The notes: generated by a model not told the origin, from the sequence alone. A stretch of DNA of 64,000 nt from Thiomonas intermedia (GCF_002028405.1 NZ_CP020046.1:3162001-3226000); one strand, 5' to 3'; positions 16,150-25,076 are shown, counted from the first letter of the stretch. Numbers and translations: made by a program.

Positions 16150-17578
16150 GCGTCGCCGTTTTCTGGAGGCCCTGCGCGCCATTCTGGGGCCTGCGCACGT
16201 GCTGCATCAGCCGCAGGATGTGGCCCCGTACCTGACCGATTGGCGCAAACGCTATACCGGGCAGGCGCTGGCGGTGGTGCTGCCTGGCGATGCGGCGCAG
16301 GTTGCTGCGGTGGTGCAGCTCTGCGCGCTGCACGGCGTTGGCGTGGTGCCGCAAGGCGGCAATACGGGACTCGTCGGCGGCGCCACACCGAACGGCCGTG
16401 GCGAGCAGATCGTTCTGAGCACGCGGCGTCTCAACCGCATTCGGGCCATCGACGCCGCTGGCGGTGTGCTCATTGCGGAGGCCGGGTGCGTGCTGGCGGA
16501 GGTGCAGCAGGCGGCCGAGGCCGAGGGCTTGCTGTTCCCGCTTTCACTGGCCGCGGAAGGCAGTTGCACCATTGGCGGCAACCTCTCGACCAACGCCGGC
16601 GGCACCGCGGTGCTGCGCTACGGCAATGCCCGTGATCTGTGCCTCGGTCTCGAAGTCGTTACGGCGCAGGGCGAAGTGCTCGATGCGCTCAACCTGCTGC
16701 GCAAGAACAATGTGGGCTACAGCCTGCGCGATCTCTACGTCGGTGCAGAAGGCACTTTGGGCATCATCACGGCCGCAACGCTCAAGTTGTTCCCCCAGCC
16801 GGCGGCGCAGATCACCGCCCTGGTGGCGGTGCACGATGTGGCTGCTGCGATTGCGCTGCTCAGGCGGGCGCAGAGCCGGCTCGGATGCGGCCTGACGGGC
16901 TTCGAGCTGATGAGCGCGCATAGCCTGCAGCTGGTGCAGCATCATTTTCCGCAGTTGTCCTTGCCCTTTGAACTGCCGAGTGCCTGGTGCGTGCTGCTGG
17001 AGTCGAGTGAAGCCGAAGGCGAGCCGCAGGGCAGGGCGCGTCTGGAAGCCATGCTGGAGGCCGCGTTGGACGCGGGCCAGATCGTCACGGCCACGGTGGC
17101 GCAAAACCTGGCGCAAAGCCGGGCACTCTGGCATTTGCGCGAATCGATTCCGCTGGCGCAGGCGCAGGAAGGCTTGAACATCAAACATGACATCGGTGTG
17201 CCCATGTCGCGCATGGTCGCCTTTGTCGAATCCACCGCCGAACTGGTGACACAGGCGCTGCCCGGGGCGCGTCTGGTCGTCTTCGGCCATCTGGGCGATG
17301 GCAATCTCCACTACAACGTCCAGGCGCCCCAGGGTGCGGATGCGGCCCGTTTTCTCGCCGATCACCATGCGCTGTGCAACCGCATCGTGCACGATGCGGC
17401 CGTGGCGTGCGGCGGGACGTTTTCGGCCGAGCATGGGGTCGGCCAACTCAAGCGCGATGATCTGCTGCGCTATGGACACCCGGTGGCCCTGGTGCAGATG
17501 CGGGCCATCAAACAGGCGCTCGATCCACGCGATCTGATGAATCCGGGCAAACTGCTTTCGGAGGCTCCGCCGCACTGA
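16136..17578 (+). CDS. FAD-binding oxidoreductase (D-2-hydroxy acid dehydrogenase / GlcD-like)
   Basis: A 480-residue VAO-type flavoprotein. The FAD-binding domain contains VVPQGGNTGLVGGATPNGRG near residues 78-97 and GTLGIITAATLKLFP near 205-220. The C-terminal FAD-linked oxidase domain has the conserved HLGDGNLHYN segment and the FSAEHGVGQLKR motif near the end. Family members oxidise D-lactate, glycolate or D-2-hydroxyglutarate; the metal-binding histidines fit, but the substrate cannot be assigned. The ATG at 16136 was chosen over an in-frame one at 16079 because homologues begin just before the LSDERR region. Its 3' end overlaps the convergent channel gene by 71 bp. Confidence 0.88.
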   Translation: MLSDERRRFLEALRAILGPAHVLHQPQDVAPYLTDWRKRYTGQALAVVLPGDAAQVAAVVQLCALHGVGVVPQGGNTGLVGGATPNGRGEQIVLSTRRLNRIRAIDAAGGVLIAEAGCVLAEVQQAAEAEGLLFPLSLAAEGSCTIGGNLSTNAGGTAVLRYGNARDLCLGLEVVTAQGEVLDALNLLRKNNVGYSLRDLYVGAEGTLGIITAATLKLFPQPAAQITALVAVHDVAAAIALLRRAQSRLGCGLTGFELMSAHSLQLVQHHFPQLSLPFELPSAWCVLLESSEAEGEPQGRARLEAMLEAALDAGQIVTATVAQNLAQSRALWHLRESIPLAQAQEGLNIKHDIGVPMSRMVAFVESTAELVTQALPGARLVVFGHLGDGNLHYNVQAPQGADAARFLADHHALCNRIVHDAAVACGGTFSAEHGVGQLKRDDLLRYGHPVALVQMRAIKQALDPRDLMNPGKLLSEAPPH

Positions 17579-18458
17579 CGCGGGGAAGCGCTTCGCCGCA
17601 ACGGCGGCAGTAGCGGGCATCGGCCGTGTGCCCGACCAGACCGCAGCGCACGCAACTTGTGTGGTCCTCGGCCAGGGCCTCACGATGCTCTTCAAGGCGG
17701 CGCTGGTTTCGGTACGAATTGATCAACTCGGCAGAGTAGATGCCCGTAGGCACGGCGATGATGCCGTAGCCGACGATGATGATGCCCGAGGTGATGATCT
17801 GTCCGAGGGCCGTCTTGGGCGTGATGTCGCCGAAGCCGACCGTGGCCATGGTGACGATGGCCCAGTAGATGCCGCGGGGAATGCTGGTGAAGCCGTTCTG
17901 CGGCCCTTCGACCAGATACATGATCGAGCCGAAGATGGTGGTCAGGGTGAGCACGCTCAGTACGAACACGAAGATCTTGTTCTTGGCGCGAGAAAGCGCG
18001 TCCAGCATCTGGTTGGAGGCGCTGGTGTATTCCATCAGCTTGAGGATGCGGAATATCCGCAGCACCCGGAAGGTGCGGATGACCGTGAGATGGCCCGAGC
18101 CGAGAAACAGCAATTCCAGGTACGCCGGCAGGAACGACAGCAGATCGATGATGCCGAAGAAGCTGCGCGCATAGCGCCAGGGGTTTTGTACTACCGACAG
18201 CCGAAGCACGTATTCCACCGTGAAGGCCAGCGTGAAAATCCATTCCAGGACGTATAGGGCGCCATGCGCGCGGGCATGTACGGACTGCACCGAGTCGAGC
18301 ACGGTAATCAGCACGCTGAGCAGAATGAAGCCGATCAGCACCAGATCGAACAGTTTTTCATCCCTCGCATCATGGAAATACATCACCCGATACCAATAGC
18401 CGCGCCAGCCCTCCTCGGAGCGTGGAGCGAGCTGGGTACTGGACTGACGGTTCTGCAT
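17508..18458 (-). CDS. voltage-gated-type potassium channel with C-terminal zinc ribbon
   Basis: A 316-residue six-helix cation channel. The voltage-sensor S4 shows spaced arginines (RTFRVLRIFRILKLM), and the pore loop contains the K+ selectivity filter TMATVGFGDI. After S6 the protein has a short coiled stretch and then a CVRCG...YCRRCG four-cysteine element near residues 270-292 that looks like a zinc ribbon, followed by a polar tail. Such a tail is uncommon in bacterial Kv channels and could respond to metal or mediate assembly. The ATG at 18458 was chosen at the point where family similarity begins. The last 71 bp overlap the convergent FAD oxidase gene. Confidence 0.88.
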   Translation of the reverse strand: MQNRQSSTQLAPRSEEGWRGYWYRVMYFHDARDEKLFDLVLIGFILLSVLITVLDSVQSVHARAHGALYVLEWIFTLAFTVEYVLRLSVVQNPWRYARSFFGIIDLLSFLPAYLELLFLGSGHLTVIRTFRVLRIFRILKLMEYTSASNQMLDALSRAKNKIFVFVLSVLTLTTIFGSIMYLVEGPQNGFTSIPRGIYWAIVTMATVGFGDITPKTALGQIITSGIIIVGYGIIAVPTGIYSAELINSYRNQRRLEEHREALAEDHTSCVRCGLVGHTADARYCRRCGEALPRVSAAEPPKAVCPDSSDRVDRAPV

Positions 18459-18525
18459 GGCGGTTCTGAGGAAAGACAACGAGGCGATTCTAGAAAGAGG
18501 ACGATCTGCAAGGCCTGCATTGCCG

Positions 18526-18554
18526 CAAGAAAAAACCGCCCTTGAAGGGCGGTT
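18526..18554 (-). terminator. intrinsic terminator after leuA
   Basis: On the minus strand AACCGCCC (18554-18547) pairs with GGGCGGTT (18541-18534) around a five-base loop and is followed by a T-rich run down to 18526. It lies 28 bases past the leuA stop and before the channel gene on the same strand, so it should isolate the two genes. Confidence 0.85.
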
Positions 18555-18582
18555 CATGGCTCGATGCGCAGGCCTGTGCCGA

Positions 18583-20295
18583 TCAGGCCACGGCCCGCAA
18601 GGGCGCTTGCATCGCCTGCACGTGCTGCCGGGCGGCCTCGTCGGGCAGACGTTGCAGCAGACGGTTCGCGCCGGAAACGAGGGCGCGCACCGAGGCGGTC
18701 ACGATGTTCGCATCCAGGCCGACGCCATAGGTGCTGGTCGCGAGCCCTTCAATGGCCATTTCGACGATGGCCGAGGCCTTGGCATCGGCGCCCAGGCCCA
18801 GGGCCCGTTCCTCGTAGCTGTGCACCGCCACAGGCAGGCGCAGCGCGTGAATGGCGGCATCGATGGGGCCGTTGCCCTCGCCGGTGAGGCTCAGTCGCTT
18901 GCCGTCGACATCCAGCTCGAGGCGGATGCCCTGGCGTTCGCCATGGTCGCTGAGGTGGTAGCTGTGCAGATGCAGAGGTTGCGCGCTCTGGACGTACTCT
19001 TCACTGAACATTTGCCAGAGCTGCTGCGCGGTCACCTCGGCGCCGGTGGCGTCGGTGTGTTTTTGCACCACACCGCTGAATTCGACCTGCAGCCTTCGCG
19101 GCATGACCAGCCCATAGGTGGCTTCGAGCAGATAGGCGATGCCCCCTTTGCCGGACTGGCTGTTGACACGGATGACCGAGTCGTAGGCGCGACCGAGATC
19201 GGCCGGATCGACGGGCAGGTACGGCACTTCCCACAGGGCATCGTGGCGCTGCGCGGCCAGCCCCTTCTTGATCGCGTCCTGGTGAGAGCCTGAAAAGGCC
19301 GTGAAGACCAGATCGCCCGCGTAGGGATGGCGGGGATGCACGGGCAGCTGGGTGCATTCCTCCACGGTGCGCGCCACGGCGTTGATGTTCGAGAAGTCGA
19401 GACCGGGGTGCACCCCCTGCGAATAGAGATTGAGCGCCAGCGTGACCAGATCGACGTTGCCGGTGCGCTCGCCGTTGCCGAAGAGGCAGCCTTCCACGCG
19501 GTCGGCACCGGCCATCACGCCCAGCTCGGCGGCGGCGACGGCGCAGCCCCGATCGTTGTGCGGATGCAGCGACAGGATGATGCTGTCACGCCTGTCGAGG
19601 TGGCGGTGCATCCACTCGATCTGGTCGGCGTAGATGTTGGGGGTGCTCATCTCCACCGTGGCCGGCAGGTTGAAGATGATCTTGTTCTCGGGGGTGGGCT
19701 GCCAGACTTCGGTCACCGCATTGCAGACCGAGACGGCGAAAGGAAGCTCGGTGCCGCTGAACACTTCGGGGCTGTACTGGAAGGTCCACTGGGTTTCAGG
19801 GCGCTCGGCGGCGATCTGCTTGATGAGCCTGGCGGCGTTCACGGCGATCTGGGTGCAGCCGGCCTCATCGACGTTGAAAACGATGCGGCGGAAGTTGGGC
19901 GCCGTCGCGTTGTAGACGTGCACGATGGCCTTCTTGGCGCCGCGCAGCGAGTCGAAGGTGCGGCGGATGAGGTCTTCGCGCGCCTGGGTCAGCACTTCGA
20001 TGGTCACGTCGTCGGGAATGTGGCCGCCTTCGATCAGCTCACGCACGAAGTCGAAATCGGTCTGCGAGGCCGAGGGAAACGCCACTTCGATCTGTTTGAC
20101 GCCGACGGCGCAGAGCATCTTGAACATGCGCATCTTGCGCTGCGCGTCCATGGGCTCGAAAAGCGCCTGATTGCCATCGCGCAGATCGGTGCTCATCCAG
20201 ATGGGCGGATGGGTGATCACCCGATCGGGCCAGGTGCGGTTTTTCAGATCAATGGGCGGGAAGGCGCGGTATTTGGTGTGCGGTTGCTTCAACAT
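18583..20295 (-). CDS. leuA: 2-isopropylmalate synthase
   Basis: A 570-residue LeuA of the long type. It condenses acetyl-CoA with 2-oxoisovalerate in the first committed step of leucine synthesis. The catalytic TIM barrel shows [11 protein letters not shown] at residues 35-45 (Arg and metal-binding Asp), SLHPHNDRG and the metal-binding HNDRG histidine; the C-terminal about 130 residues form the LeuA regulatory domain that binds leucine (ending with [17 protein letters not shown]). The ATG at 20295 has GGAG about 9 bases upstream. A leader with a Leu-rich peptide and a terminator precedes it, so attenuation by leucine supply is likely in addition to feedback inhibition. Confidence 0.96.
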   Translation of the reverse strand: MLKQPHTKYRAFPPIDLKNRTWPDRVITHPPIWMSTDLRDGNQALFEPMDAQRKMRMFKMLCAVGVKQIEVAFPSASQTDFDFVRELIEGGHIPDDVTIEVLTQAREDLIRRTFDSLRGAKKAIVHVYNATAPNFRRIVFNVDEAGCTQIAVNAARLIKQIAAERPETQWTFQYSPEVFSGTELPFAVSVCNAVTEVWQPTPENKIIFNLPATVEMSTPNIYADQIEWMHRHLDRRDSIILSLHPHNDRGCAVAAAELGVMAGADRVEGCLFGNGERTGNVDLVTLALNLYSQGVHPGLDFSNINAVARTVEECTQLPVHPRHPYAGDLVFTAFSGSHQDAIKKGLAAQRHDALWEVPYLPVDPADLGRAYDSVIRVNSQSGKGGIAYLLEATYGLVMPRRLQVEFSGVVQKHTDATGAEVTAQQLWQMFSEEYVQSAQPLHLHSYHLSDHGERQGIRLELDVDGKRLSLTGEGNGPIDAAIHALRLPVAVHSYEERALGLGADAKASAIVEMAIEGLATSTYGVGLDANIVTASVRALVSGANRLLQRLPDEAARQHVQAMQAPLRAVA

Positions 20296-20440
20296 GAGGA
20301 TCTCCAGGAACGAAGGGGTTTGTTCAGCGCAAAGGGCTCGCGACGACGGGGCGGGTGGGCTGTCGCAGGTGCATGGCCCATCCACCGATGGGTAGTCGTT
20401 TCGGAACGGGGCAAAAAGGTGTCATGACAAAGCGCATATG

Positions 20441-20473
20441 AAAAAGCGCCCGGTGGCGAAGCCGCGGGCGCTT
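20441..20473 (-). terminator. attenuator terminator in the leuA leader
   Basis: On the minus strand AGCGCCCG (20472-20465) pairs perfectly with CGGGCGCT (20452-20445) around a 12-base loop and is followed by a run of five T (including the last stem base, 20445-20441). It lies between the leader peptide stop (20497) and leuA (20295), with no gene it could otherwise terminate except nnr, whose stop is over 190 bases away. Confidence 0.85.
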
Positions 20474-20496
20474 GGGTATTTGGGGAAGACGTTGGT

Positions 20497-20589
20497 TCAG
20501 TCGCGCACGGGTTCGCTGGGCAAGGCCAGTCGTAGGCAACCCCGTAGCAGCCCATCACGGGCAACCCCGCTGGCTTGCTCGGCATACAC
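20497..20589 (-). CDS. leuL: leuA leader peptide (leucine attenuation), 30 residues
   Basis: A short minus-strand frame begins with GTG at 20589, eight bases after a GAGG ribosome site, and encodes 30 residues. Five of the ten residues at positions 14-23 are leucine (LLRGCLRLAL), including two CTA codons, which are rare in GC-rich genomes. The stop is 24 bases before the attenuator stem. Stalling at the Leu codons when leucyl-tRNA is scarce would favour an antiterminator. An in-frame ATG at 20658 would give 53 residues, but it coincides with the predicted transcription start. The peptide was recognised from this layout, not from a known homologue. Confidence 0.66.
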   Translation of the reverse strand: MYAEQASGVARDGLLRGCLRLALPSEPVRD

Positions 20590-20664
20590 GCTCGCCTCGG
20601 CGCCAGAAGAAGGCGCAAGCTGAGGTTTGAAAGCGGAGCACGACATGAGGGAAAGCATGAGCGC

Positions 20665-20693
20665 AAGTTAGCAAAAATCGGTCTGCGCGTCAA
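20665..20693 (-). promoter_or_regulatory. sigma-70 promoter of leuA
   Basis: The minus strand shows TTGACG (20693-20688), a 17-bp spacer, and TAACTT (20670-20665). This is a good housekeeping promoter. It overlaps the last codons of nnr, and the predicted start near 20658 puts the leader peptide about 70 bases into the transcript. Confidence 0.7.
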
Positions 20694-22308
20694 CGCGAAG
20701 GGTTTTCGGAGGAGGCGTTTGCCCGTCGCCGATCGGGTTGGGACTGGAACGGGTTCGGCTCTCAGGGGCTGCCGCCAGATCGGCCCAGCTTGCGGCCATC
20801 CACCTGGGAAGCTGTGCTGCTGTCAGTCCACAGGGCCCGCGCTGCGCGGCGTATTGATCGGCGGCCTGCCCGTGCAACCAGACTGCGGCAAGCACGGACG
20901 AAGCCTGACCGGTGGCCGCGATCAGGGCGGCCGCGCTGCCTGCCAGCACATCGCCACTTCCCGCTGTGGCCAGCAGGCCGTTGCCCGTAGCATTGATCCA
21001 GACGTCTCGTTGTGGCGAGGCGATGATGGTGCCGCGACCTTTGAGCACGATCCAGCAGGCGAATCGCGCAGCCAGATCACGCGCGGCGCGCAGGCGGTCC
21101 GATTCGACCGCCTGAACCGTGGCGCCGAGCAGCCTGGCGGCCTCCAGCGGGTGCGGCGTCAGCACGGTGATGGCCCGGCGCTGCCGCAACAGGCCCTGCA
21201 AGTCCAGCGACGGATCGGGCATGGCCAGGAGATTGAGCGCATCCGCGTCGAGGACAAGGGGGTTGGAGGACGCCAGTGTCCGGGCCAGGCAGGCGCGGGC
21301 CGGGTCGTCGATGCCAGCACCGGGTCCGATCAGGAGGCAGGCTCGGTCTCCAGAGGCGTCGAGCAGCGCGGCTGCGGAGCGCAGCATCAGCTCGGGCGCT
21401 TGCTGGTCCACCGTGGGTGCGTGAGCGTCGAGCAGGCCGACGAAGACCCTTCCCGCGCCGAGATGTGCGGCGGCGCGAGCGGCGAGCAGGGCTGCGCCCG
21501 CCATGCCTGTTGCGCCGCCAATCACCCGTACGTCGCCGCGTTTGCCCTTGTGGGCGGCCCGCGCGAGATCGGGCAGCAGGGGGCGGATCAGATCGGCGCC
21601 GAGCCAGGTGGCATCGGGCGCCGGTAGCGACCCTTCGGCTGCAGGGTGAACGTCGAGGTCGTCCAGCCACAGATCGCCGCAGAGGTGGGCTGCCGGGCCG
21701 GTGCACAGCCCCGGCTTGAGGCCGAGCAGGCTGAGGGTGGTGTTTGCACGCACGCAGGCTTCTTGGGCGACGCCGGTTTGCGCATCGATGCCGGAGGGCA
21801 GATCCACGCTGAGCACCGCGGCGTCATGCCGGGCGTTGAGGCTATGAATGAGGTGAATCGTCTGCGCCCGCACCCCTCCGCGCAGACCGATGCCCAGCAG
21901 GGCATCGAGATAGAGATCGGCCGTGGGAAGGTCGCCTTGATCGGCGACGGCGCAGCGGACTTGTGCGGCCTGCGCCTGTGTCCAGGCCCACGCGGCATCT
22001 GTCGGCAGGCGCGAGGCCCAGTCGTTCAACGTGTCGCCGCCACAGGCGAGAATGCTCACGTCCCGTCCGGCCCGCTGCAACAGTGCCGCTGCCACGAGGC
22101 CATCGCCGCCGTTGTTGCCCGCGCCAGCGAGCACCACGATGCGGCGCGCATGCGGAAACACGGCTTGCGTCAGCCGCGCAACGGCAGCACCGGCGCGCTG
22201 CATGAGGCTGTGCGGCGGCAGGTCCAGGGCGGCTGCGGTTTCGATCCGCCGCAGTGCGTCCACGCCGTAGACCGGCGCGGCATGCAGACTTCCGATGCGT
22301 GCGAGCAT
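20668..22308 (-). CDS. nnr: bifunctional NAD(P)HX epimerase / ADP-dependent NAD(P)HX dehydratase
   Basis: A 546-residue metabolite-repair enzyme. The N-terminal YjeF_N domain (about residues 1-215) epimerises NAD(P)H hydrates, with the GAGNNGGDGLVAAALL nucleotide loop; the C-terminal carbohydrate-kinase-like domain (about 230-520) dehydrates them using ADP, with KGKRGDVRVIGG, LTPHPLEAARLLG and the TAGSGDVLAGS motif. The start at 22308 has GGAG upstream. The gene lies 17 bases after the second chrA gene and is probably read with it. The extreme C-terminal 30 residues are polar and proline-rich and also cover the leuA promoter. Confidence 0.93.
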   Translation of the reverse strand: MLARIGSLHAAPVYGVDALRRIETAAALDLPPHSLMQRAGAAVARLTQAVFPHARRIVVLAGAGNNGGDGLVAAALLQRAGRDVSILACGGDTLNDWASRLPTDAAWAWTQAQAAQVRCAVADQGDLPTADLYLDALLGIGLRGGVRAQTIHLIHSLNARHDAAVLSVDLPSGIDAQTGVAQEACVRANTTLSLLGLKPGLCTGPAAHLCGDLWLDDLDVHPAAEGSLPAPDATWLGADLIRPLLPDLARAAHKGKRGDVRVIGGATGMAGAALLAARAAAHLGAGRVFVGLLDAHAPTVDQQAPELMLRSAAALLDASGDRACLLIGPGAGIDDPARACLARTLASSNPLVLDADALNLLAMPDPSLDLQGLLRQRRAITVLTPHPLEAARLLGATVQAVESDRLRAARDLAARFACWIVLKGRGTIIASPQRDVWINATGNGLLATAGSGDVLAGSAAALIAATGQASSVLAAVWLHGQAADQYAAQRGPCGLTAAQLPRWMAASWADLAAAPESRTRSSPNPIGDGQTPPPKTLRVDAQTDFC

Positions 22309-22325
22309 GGCTGATCTCCAGAGCT

Positions 22326-22859
22326 TCAGATGACGCCGGCCAGTCCCAGGCCCGCGCCGGCGAGGAGCAGCCACAGCGGGTTGATCCGCGTGCGCACGAC
22401 CAGGACGACGGTCAGCACGATCAGCACCATACGCTGCCAACTGCTCGCTTCCTGTCGCGCCAGAAGCCAGCCCGAGGACAGCAGCAGGCCGACGGTGATC
22501 GGCGCCATGCCGTCATGCATGGCACGCACCCAGTGACGATCCTTGTGGATGCGGCTGTAACGGAAGTACGCCACCGTGATGAGCGACGACGGCAGAATCA
22601 GCCCGATCGTGGCCAGCAGCGCGCCTGGCAGGCCCAGGACCTGCCAGCCCAGCAAGGCTGAGAACAGAATCATGTTGGGGCCGGGCGACGCCTGACCCAG
22701 CGCCAGTGCCGACGTGAAGGCCGCGTCGGTCAACCAATGCTGTTCCACGACCAGATAGCGGTGCATGTCGGGCAGCAGTCCAATGGCGCCGCCGACCGAC
22801 AGCAGGGACCACAGCAGAAAGTGGCCGAAGAGGGCCAGCCCCGAGGCGAGTGAGTGCAT
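22326..22859 (-). CDS. chrA: chromate transporter family protein, half-size (second of pair)
   Basis: A 177-residue CHR-family membrane protein corresponding to one half of a full-length ChrA. The diagnostic LGQASPGPNMILFSALLGWQ segment (the FxGPxAxP/PGP region) is present, with five to six hydrophobic stretches. Its ATG shares a base with the stop of the upstream half-gene (TGATG). Short-chain CHR pairs work as two-subunit systems in Bacillus and elsewhere. Chromate efflux is the described function of the family, but other anions are possible. Confidence 0.85.
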   Translation of the reverse strand: MHSLASGLALFGHFLLWSLLSVGGAIGLLPDMHRYLVVEQHWLTDAAFTSALALGQASPGPNMILFSALLGWQVLGLPGALLATIGLILPSSLITVAYFRYSRIHKDRHWVRAMHDGMAPITVGLLLSSGWLLARQEASSWQRMVLIVLTVVLVVRTRINPLWLLLAGAGLGLAGVI

Positions 22860-23473
22860 CACGCTCTCCGAAGGCGCCACCAGGCCAAGGCCACGGCGAT
22901 CGGGCCGAGCGCGATCAGCACCCACAGCAGGTCGAGGCGCAACAGGCCCACACCGGCGAACGCCAATCCGGCCCAGCCCCAATTGGTCAGGTCGTGGCGG
23001 ATGGCCGGGAAGAGCTTGATCGCCATGGCAATCACCATGCCGGCCACCACCGCCGACATGCCCTGCAAGGCATGGACCACCGCGGGAGTGCTGGCGTATT
23101 GCGCGTACGCCATGGCGACGAGAAAGATCAGCACCAGCGGCGCGGCGAGCATGCCCGCCAGAGCCACGGCCGCACCGCGCCAGCCGAAGAAATGCTGGCC
23201 GACCATCAGGGCGAGATTGATCAGGTTCGGTCCGGGAAGGACCTGACCCAGGCTGAGCATCTCGACGAACTGCTCGGTGCGCAGCCAGCGCTTGTCTTCC
23301 ACCAGAATGCGCTGCGCAAAAGGCAGCACACCGCCCACGCCCAGCAGCGTGAGGTGGTTGAACACCCAGAACAATTCGGCGAGGTGGCGCGGGGTCTGCT
23401 GGGGCGGCACGGAGGGACCGCTACGTTCGATGCGCTCGTCTTGCGATCGCGGGCGGCGCGGCATGGAAAGCAT
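22859..23473 (-). CDS. chrA: chromate transporter family protein, half-size (first of pair)
   Basis: A 204-residue CHR-family protein equivalent to the N-terminal half of long ChrA. It has HLTLLGVGGVLPFAQRILVE followed by the SLGQVLPGPNLINLALMVG signature and four further hydrophobic segments. A basic N-terminus (PRRPRSQDER) is likely cytoplasmic. The ATG at 23473 has AGGAAGGGA just upstream; an ATG at 23464 is an alternative. It is read away from aceA, sharing the AT-rich intergenic region with it. Confidence 0.85.
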   Translation of the reverse strand: MLSMPRRPRSQDERIERSGPSVPPQQTPRHLAELFWVFNHLTLLGVGGVLPFAQRILVEDKRWLRTEQFVEMLSLGQVLPGPNLINLALMVGQHFFGWRGAAVALAGMLAAPLVLIFLVAMAYAQYASTPAVVHALQGMSAVVAGMVIAMAIKLFPAIRHDLTNWGWAGLAFAGVGLLRLDLLWVLIALGPIAVALAWWRLRRA

Positions 23474-23606
23474 GAGTCCCTTCCTGTTGATTTTCACAAT
23501 ATGGAATTGCAAATTCGGGATATGAAAAAACCTGCTGCAATGCAGGCCAACCCGCTTTCATGGAGCAAAAAAATATTCCGCATTGCAAAAAAATATGACC
23601 AAGTTG

Positions 23607-23651
23607 TTGAAATATAACAAGATAAAATTATATCTTATATAAGACATAAGA
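23607..23651 (+). promoter_or_regulatory. aceA promoter with operator-like repeat
   Basis: A -35-like TTGAAA at 23607-23612 and a -10-like TATCTT at 23631-23636 (18-bp spacer) lie about 80 bp before aceA. The segment 23633-23651 contains the perfect palindrome TCTTATATAAGA (23633-23644) and two tandem ATAAGAC heptamers (23639-23652). Its reverse complement matches 17 of 19 bases of a segment overlapping the icd -10 box at 40326-40344. A repressor bound here would cover the -10 region. The promoter boxes are inferred; the repeat is seen directly. Confidence 0.6.
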
Positions 23652-23714
23652 CTATGCTGCGCCGCAAAAGTCAACTACGCTGAGGCATCGATTTTTCATT
23701 CACCGGAGAAACAG

Positions 23715-25022
23715 ATGGCAGATCGCAAACAGCAAGTGGCGCAGTTGGAGCAGCAGTGGTCGCAGAACGCGCGTTGGAAAGGCATCAAGCGTGGCTATGG
23801 CGCGGAAGAAGTGGTGCGCCTGCGCGGCTCGGTGATGGTCGAGCATACGCTGGCCAGCCGTGGCGCGGATCGCCTGTGGAAGCAGATGCACGACATGCCG
23901 TTCGTCAATGCCCTGGGCGCCTTGACCGGCAACCAGGCCATGCAGCAGGTCAAGGCCGGCCTGCAGGCCATCTACCTGTCGGGCTGGCAGGTCGCGGGCG
24001 ACGCCAACCTGGCTGGCGAAATGTACCCCGACCAGTCGCTGTACCCGGCCAACTCGGTGCCCAGCGTGGTCAAGCGCATCAACAACACCCTCACCCGCGC
24101 TGACCAGATCCAGTGGATGGAAGGCAAGCAGCCCGGGGACGAGGGCTTCATCGACTATTTCGCCCCCATCGTGGCGGATGCCGAAGCCGGTTTCGGCGGC
24201 GTGCTCAACGCCTTCGAGCTGATGAAAGCCATGATCGAGGCCGGAGCGGCCGGCGTGCACTTCGAAGACCAGCTGGCCTCGGTGAAGAAATGCGGCCACA
24301 TGGGCGGCAAGGTGCTGGTGCCGACGCGCGAAGCCGTGGCCAAGCTCGTCGCAGCCCGTCTGGCGGCCGACGTCATGGGCGTGCCTACCGTGCTGGTGGC
24401 GCGCACCGACGCCGAGGCTGCCGACCTGATCACCTCCGATGTCGACGACAACGACAAGCCCTTCTGTACCGGCGAGCGTACGGTCGAGGGGTTCTATCGC
24501 ACCAAGCCCGGCCTGGACCAGGCGATCTCCCGCGGTCTGGCCTATGCGCCCTACGCCGATCTGGTGTGGTGCGAAACCGGCAAGCCCGATCTGGCCTATG
24601 CCAAGGCCTTCGCCGAAGCCATTCATGCCAAGTTCCCCGGCAAGATGCTGGCCTACAACTGCTCGCCGTCCTTCAACTGGAAGAAGAACCTCGACGATGC
24701 CACCATCGCCAAGTTCCAGAAGGAATTGGGCGCCATGGGCTACAAGTTCCAGTTCATCACCCTGGCGGGCTTCCATGCGCTGAACTACTCCATGTTCAAC
24801 CTGGCCTATGGCTACGCCCGCAACCAGATGAGCGCCTTCGTCGAGCTGCAGGAGGCCGAGTTCGCCGCGGCACCCAAGGGCTTCACTGCGGTCAAGCATC
24901 AGCGCGAGGTCGGTACGGGCTATTTCGATGCGGTCACGACGACCATCGAGAACGAGGCCTCCACCGCCGCGCTCAAGGGCTCGACCGAAGACGAGCAGTT
25001 CTTCGACCGCAAGGTGGCCTGA
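23715..25022 (+). CDS. aceA: isocitrate lyase
   Basis: A 435-residue isocitrate lyase, which splits isocitrate to succinate and glyoxylate in the glyoxylate shunt. The catalytic signature [10 protein letters not shown] is near residues 193-202, preceded by [24 protein letters not shown] and [10 protein letters not shown] follow. Length and motifs match the E. coli-type enzyme. GGAG stands 8 bases before the ATG. Malate synthase is not adjacent. The upstream region is AT-rich and carries an operator-like repeat shared with the icd promoter, suggesting joint control of the branch point. Confidence 0.97.
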   Translation: MADRKQQVAQLEQQWSQNARWKGIKRGYGAEEVVRLRGSVMVEHTLASRGADRLWKQMHDMPFVNALGALTGNQAMQQVKAGLQAIYLSGWQVAGDANLAGEMYPDQSLYPANSVPSVVKRINNTLTRADQIQWMEGKQPGDEGFIDYFAPIVADAEAGFGGVLNAFELMKAMIEAGAAGVHFEDQLASVKKCGHMGGKVLVPTREAVAKLVAARLAADVMGVPTVLVARTDAEAADLITSDVDDNDKPFCTGERTVEGFYRTKPGLDQAISRGLAYAPYADLVWCETGKPDLAYAKAFAEAIHAKFPGKMLAYNCSPSFNWKKNLDDATIAKFQKELGAMGYKFQFITLAGFHALNYSMFNLAYGYARNQMSAFVELQEAEFAAAPKGFTAVKHQREVGTGYFDAVTTTIENEASTAALKGSTEDEQFFDRKVA

Positions 25023-25076
25023 ACATCAAGCAGAAGGAGGGCGGATCGCGACGATCCGTACCCGCCGAGGAGACGA

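Noticed and set aside
20289-20693. A 134-residue minus-strand frame across the leuA leader
   Set aside because: It ends only a few bases from the leuA start, contains the terminator stem and shows no domain; the 30-residue frame in another phase fits the attenuator better.
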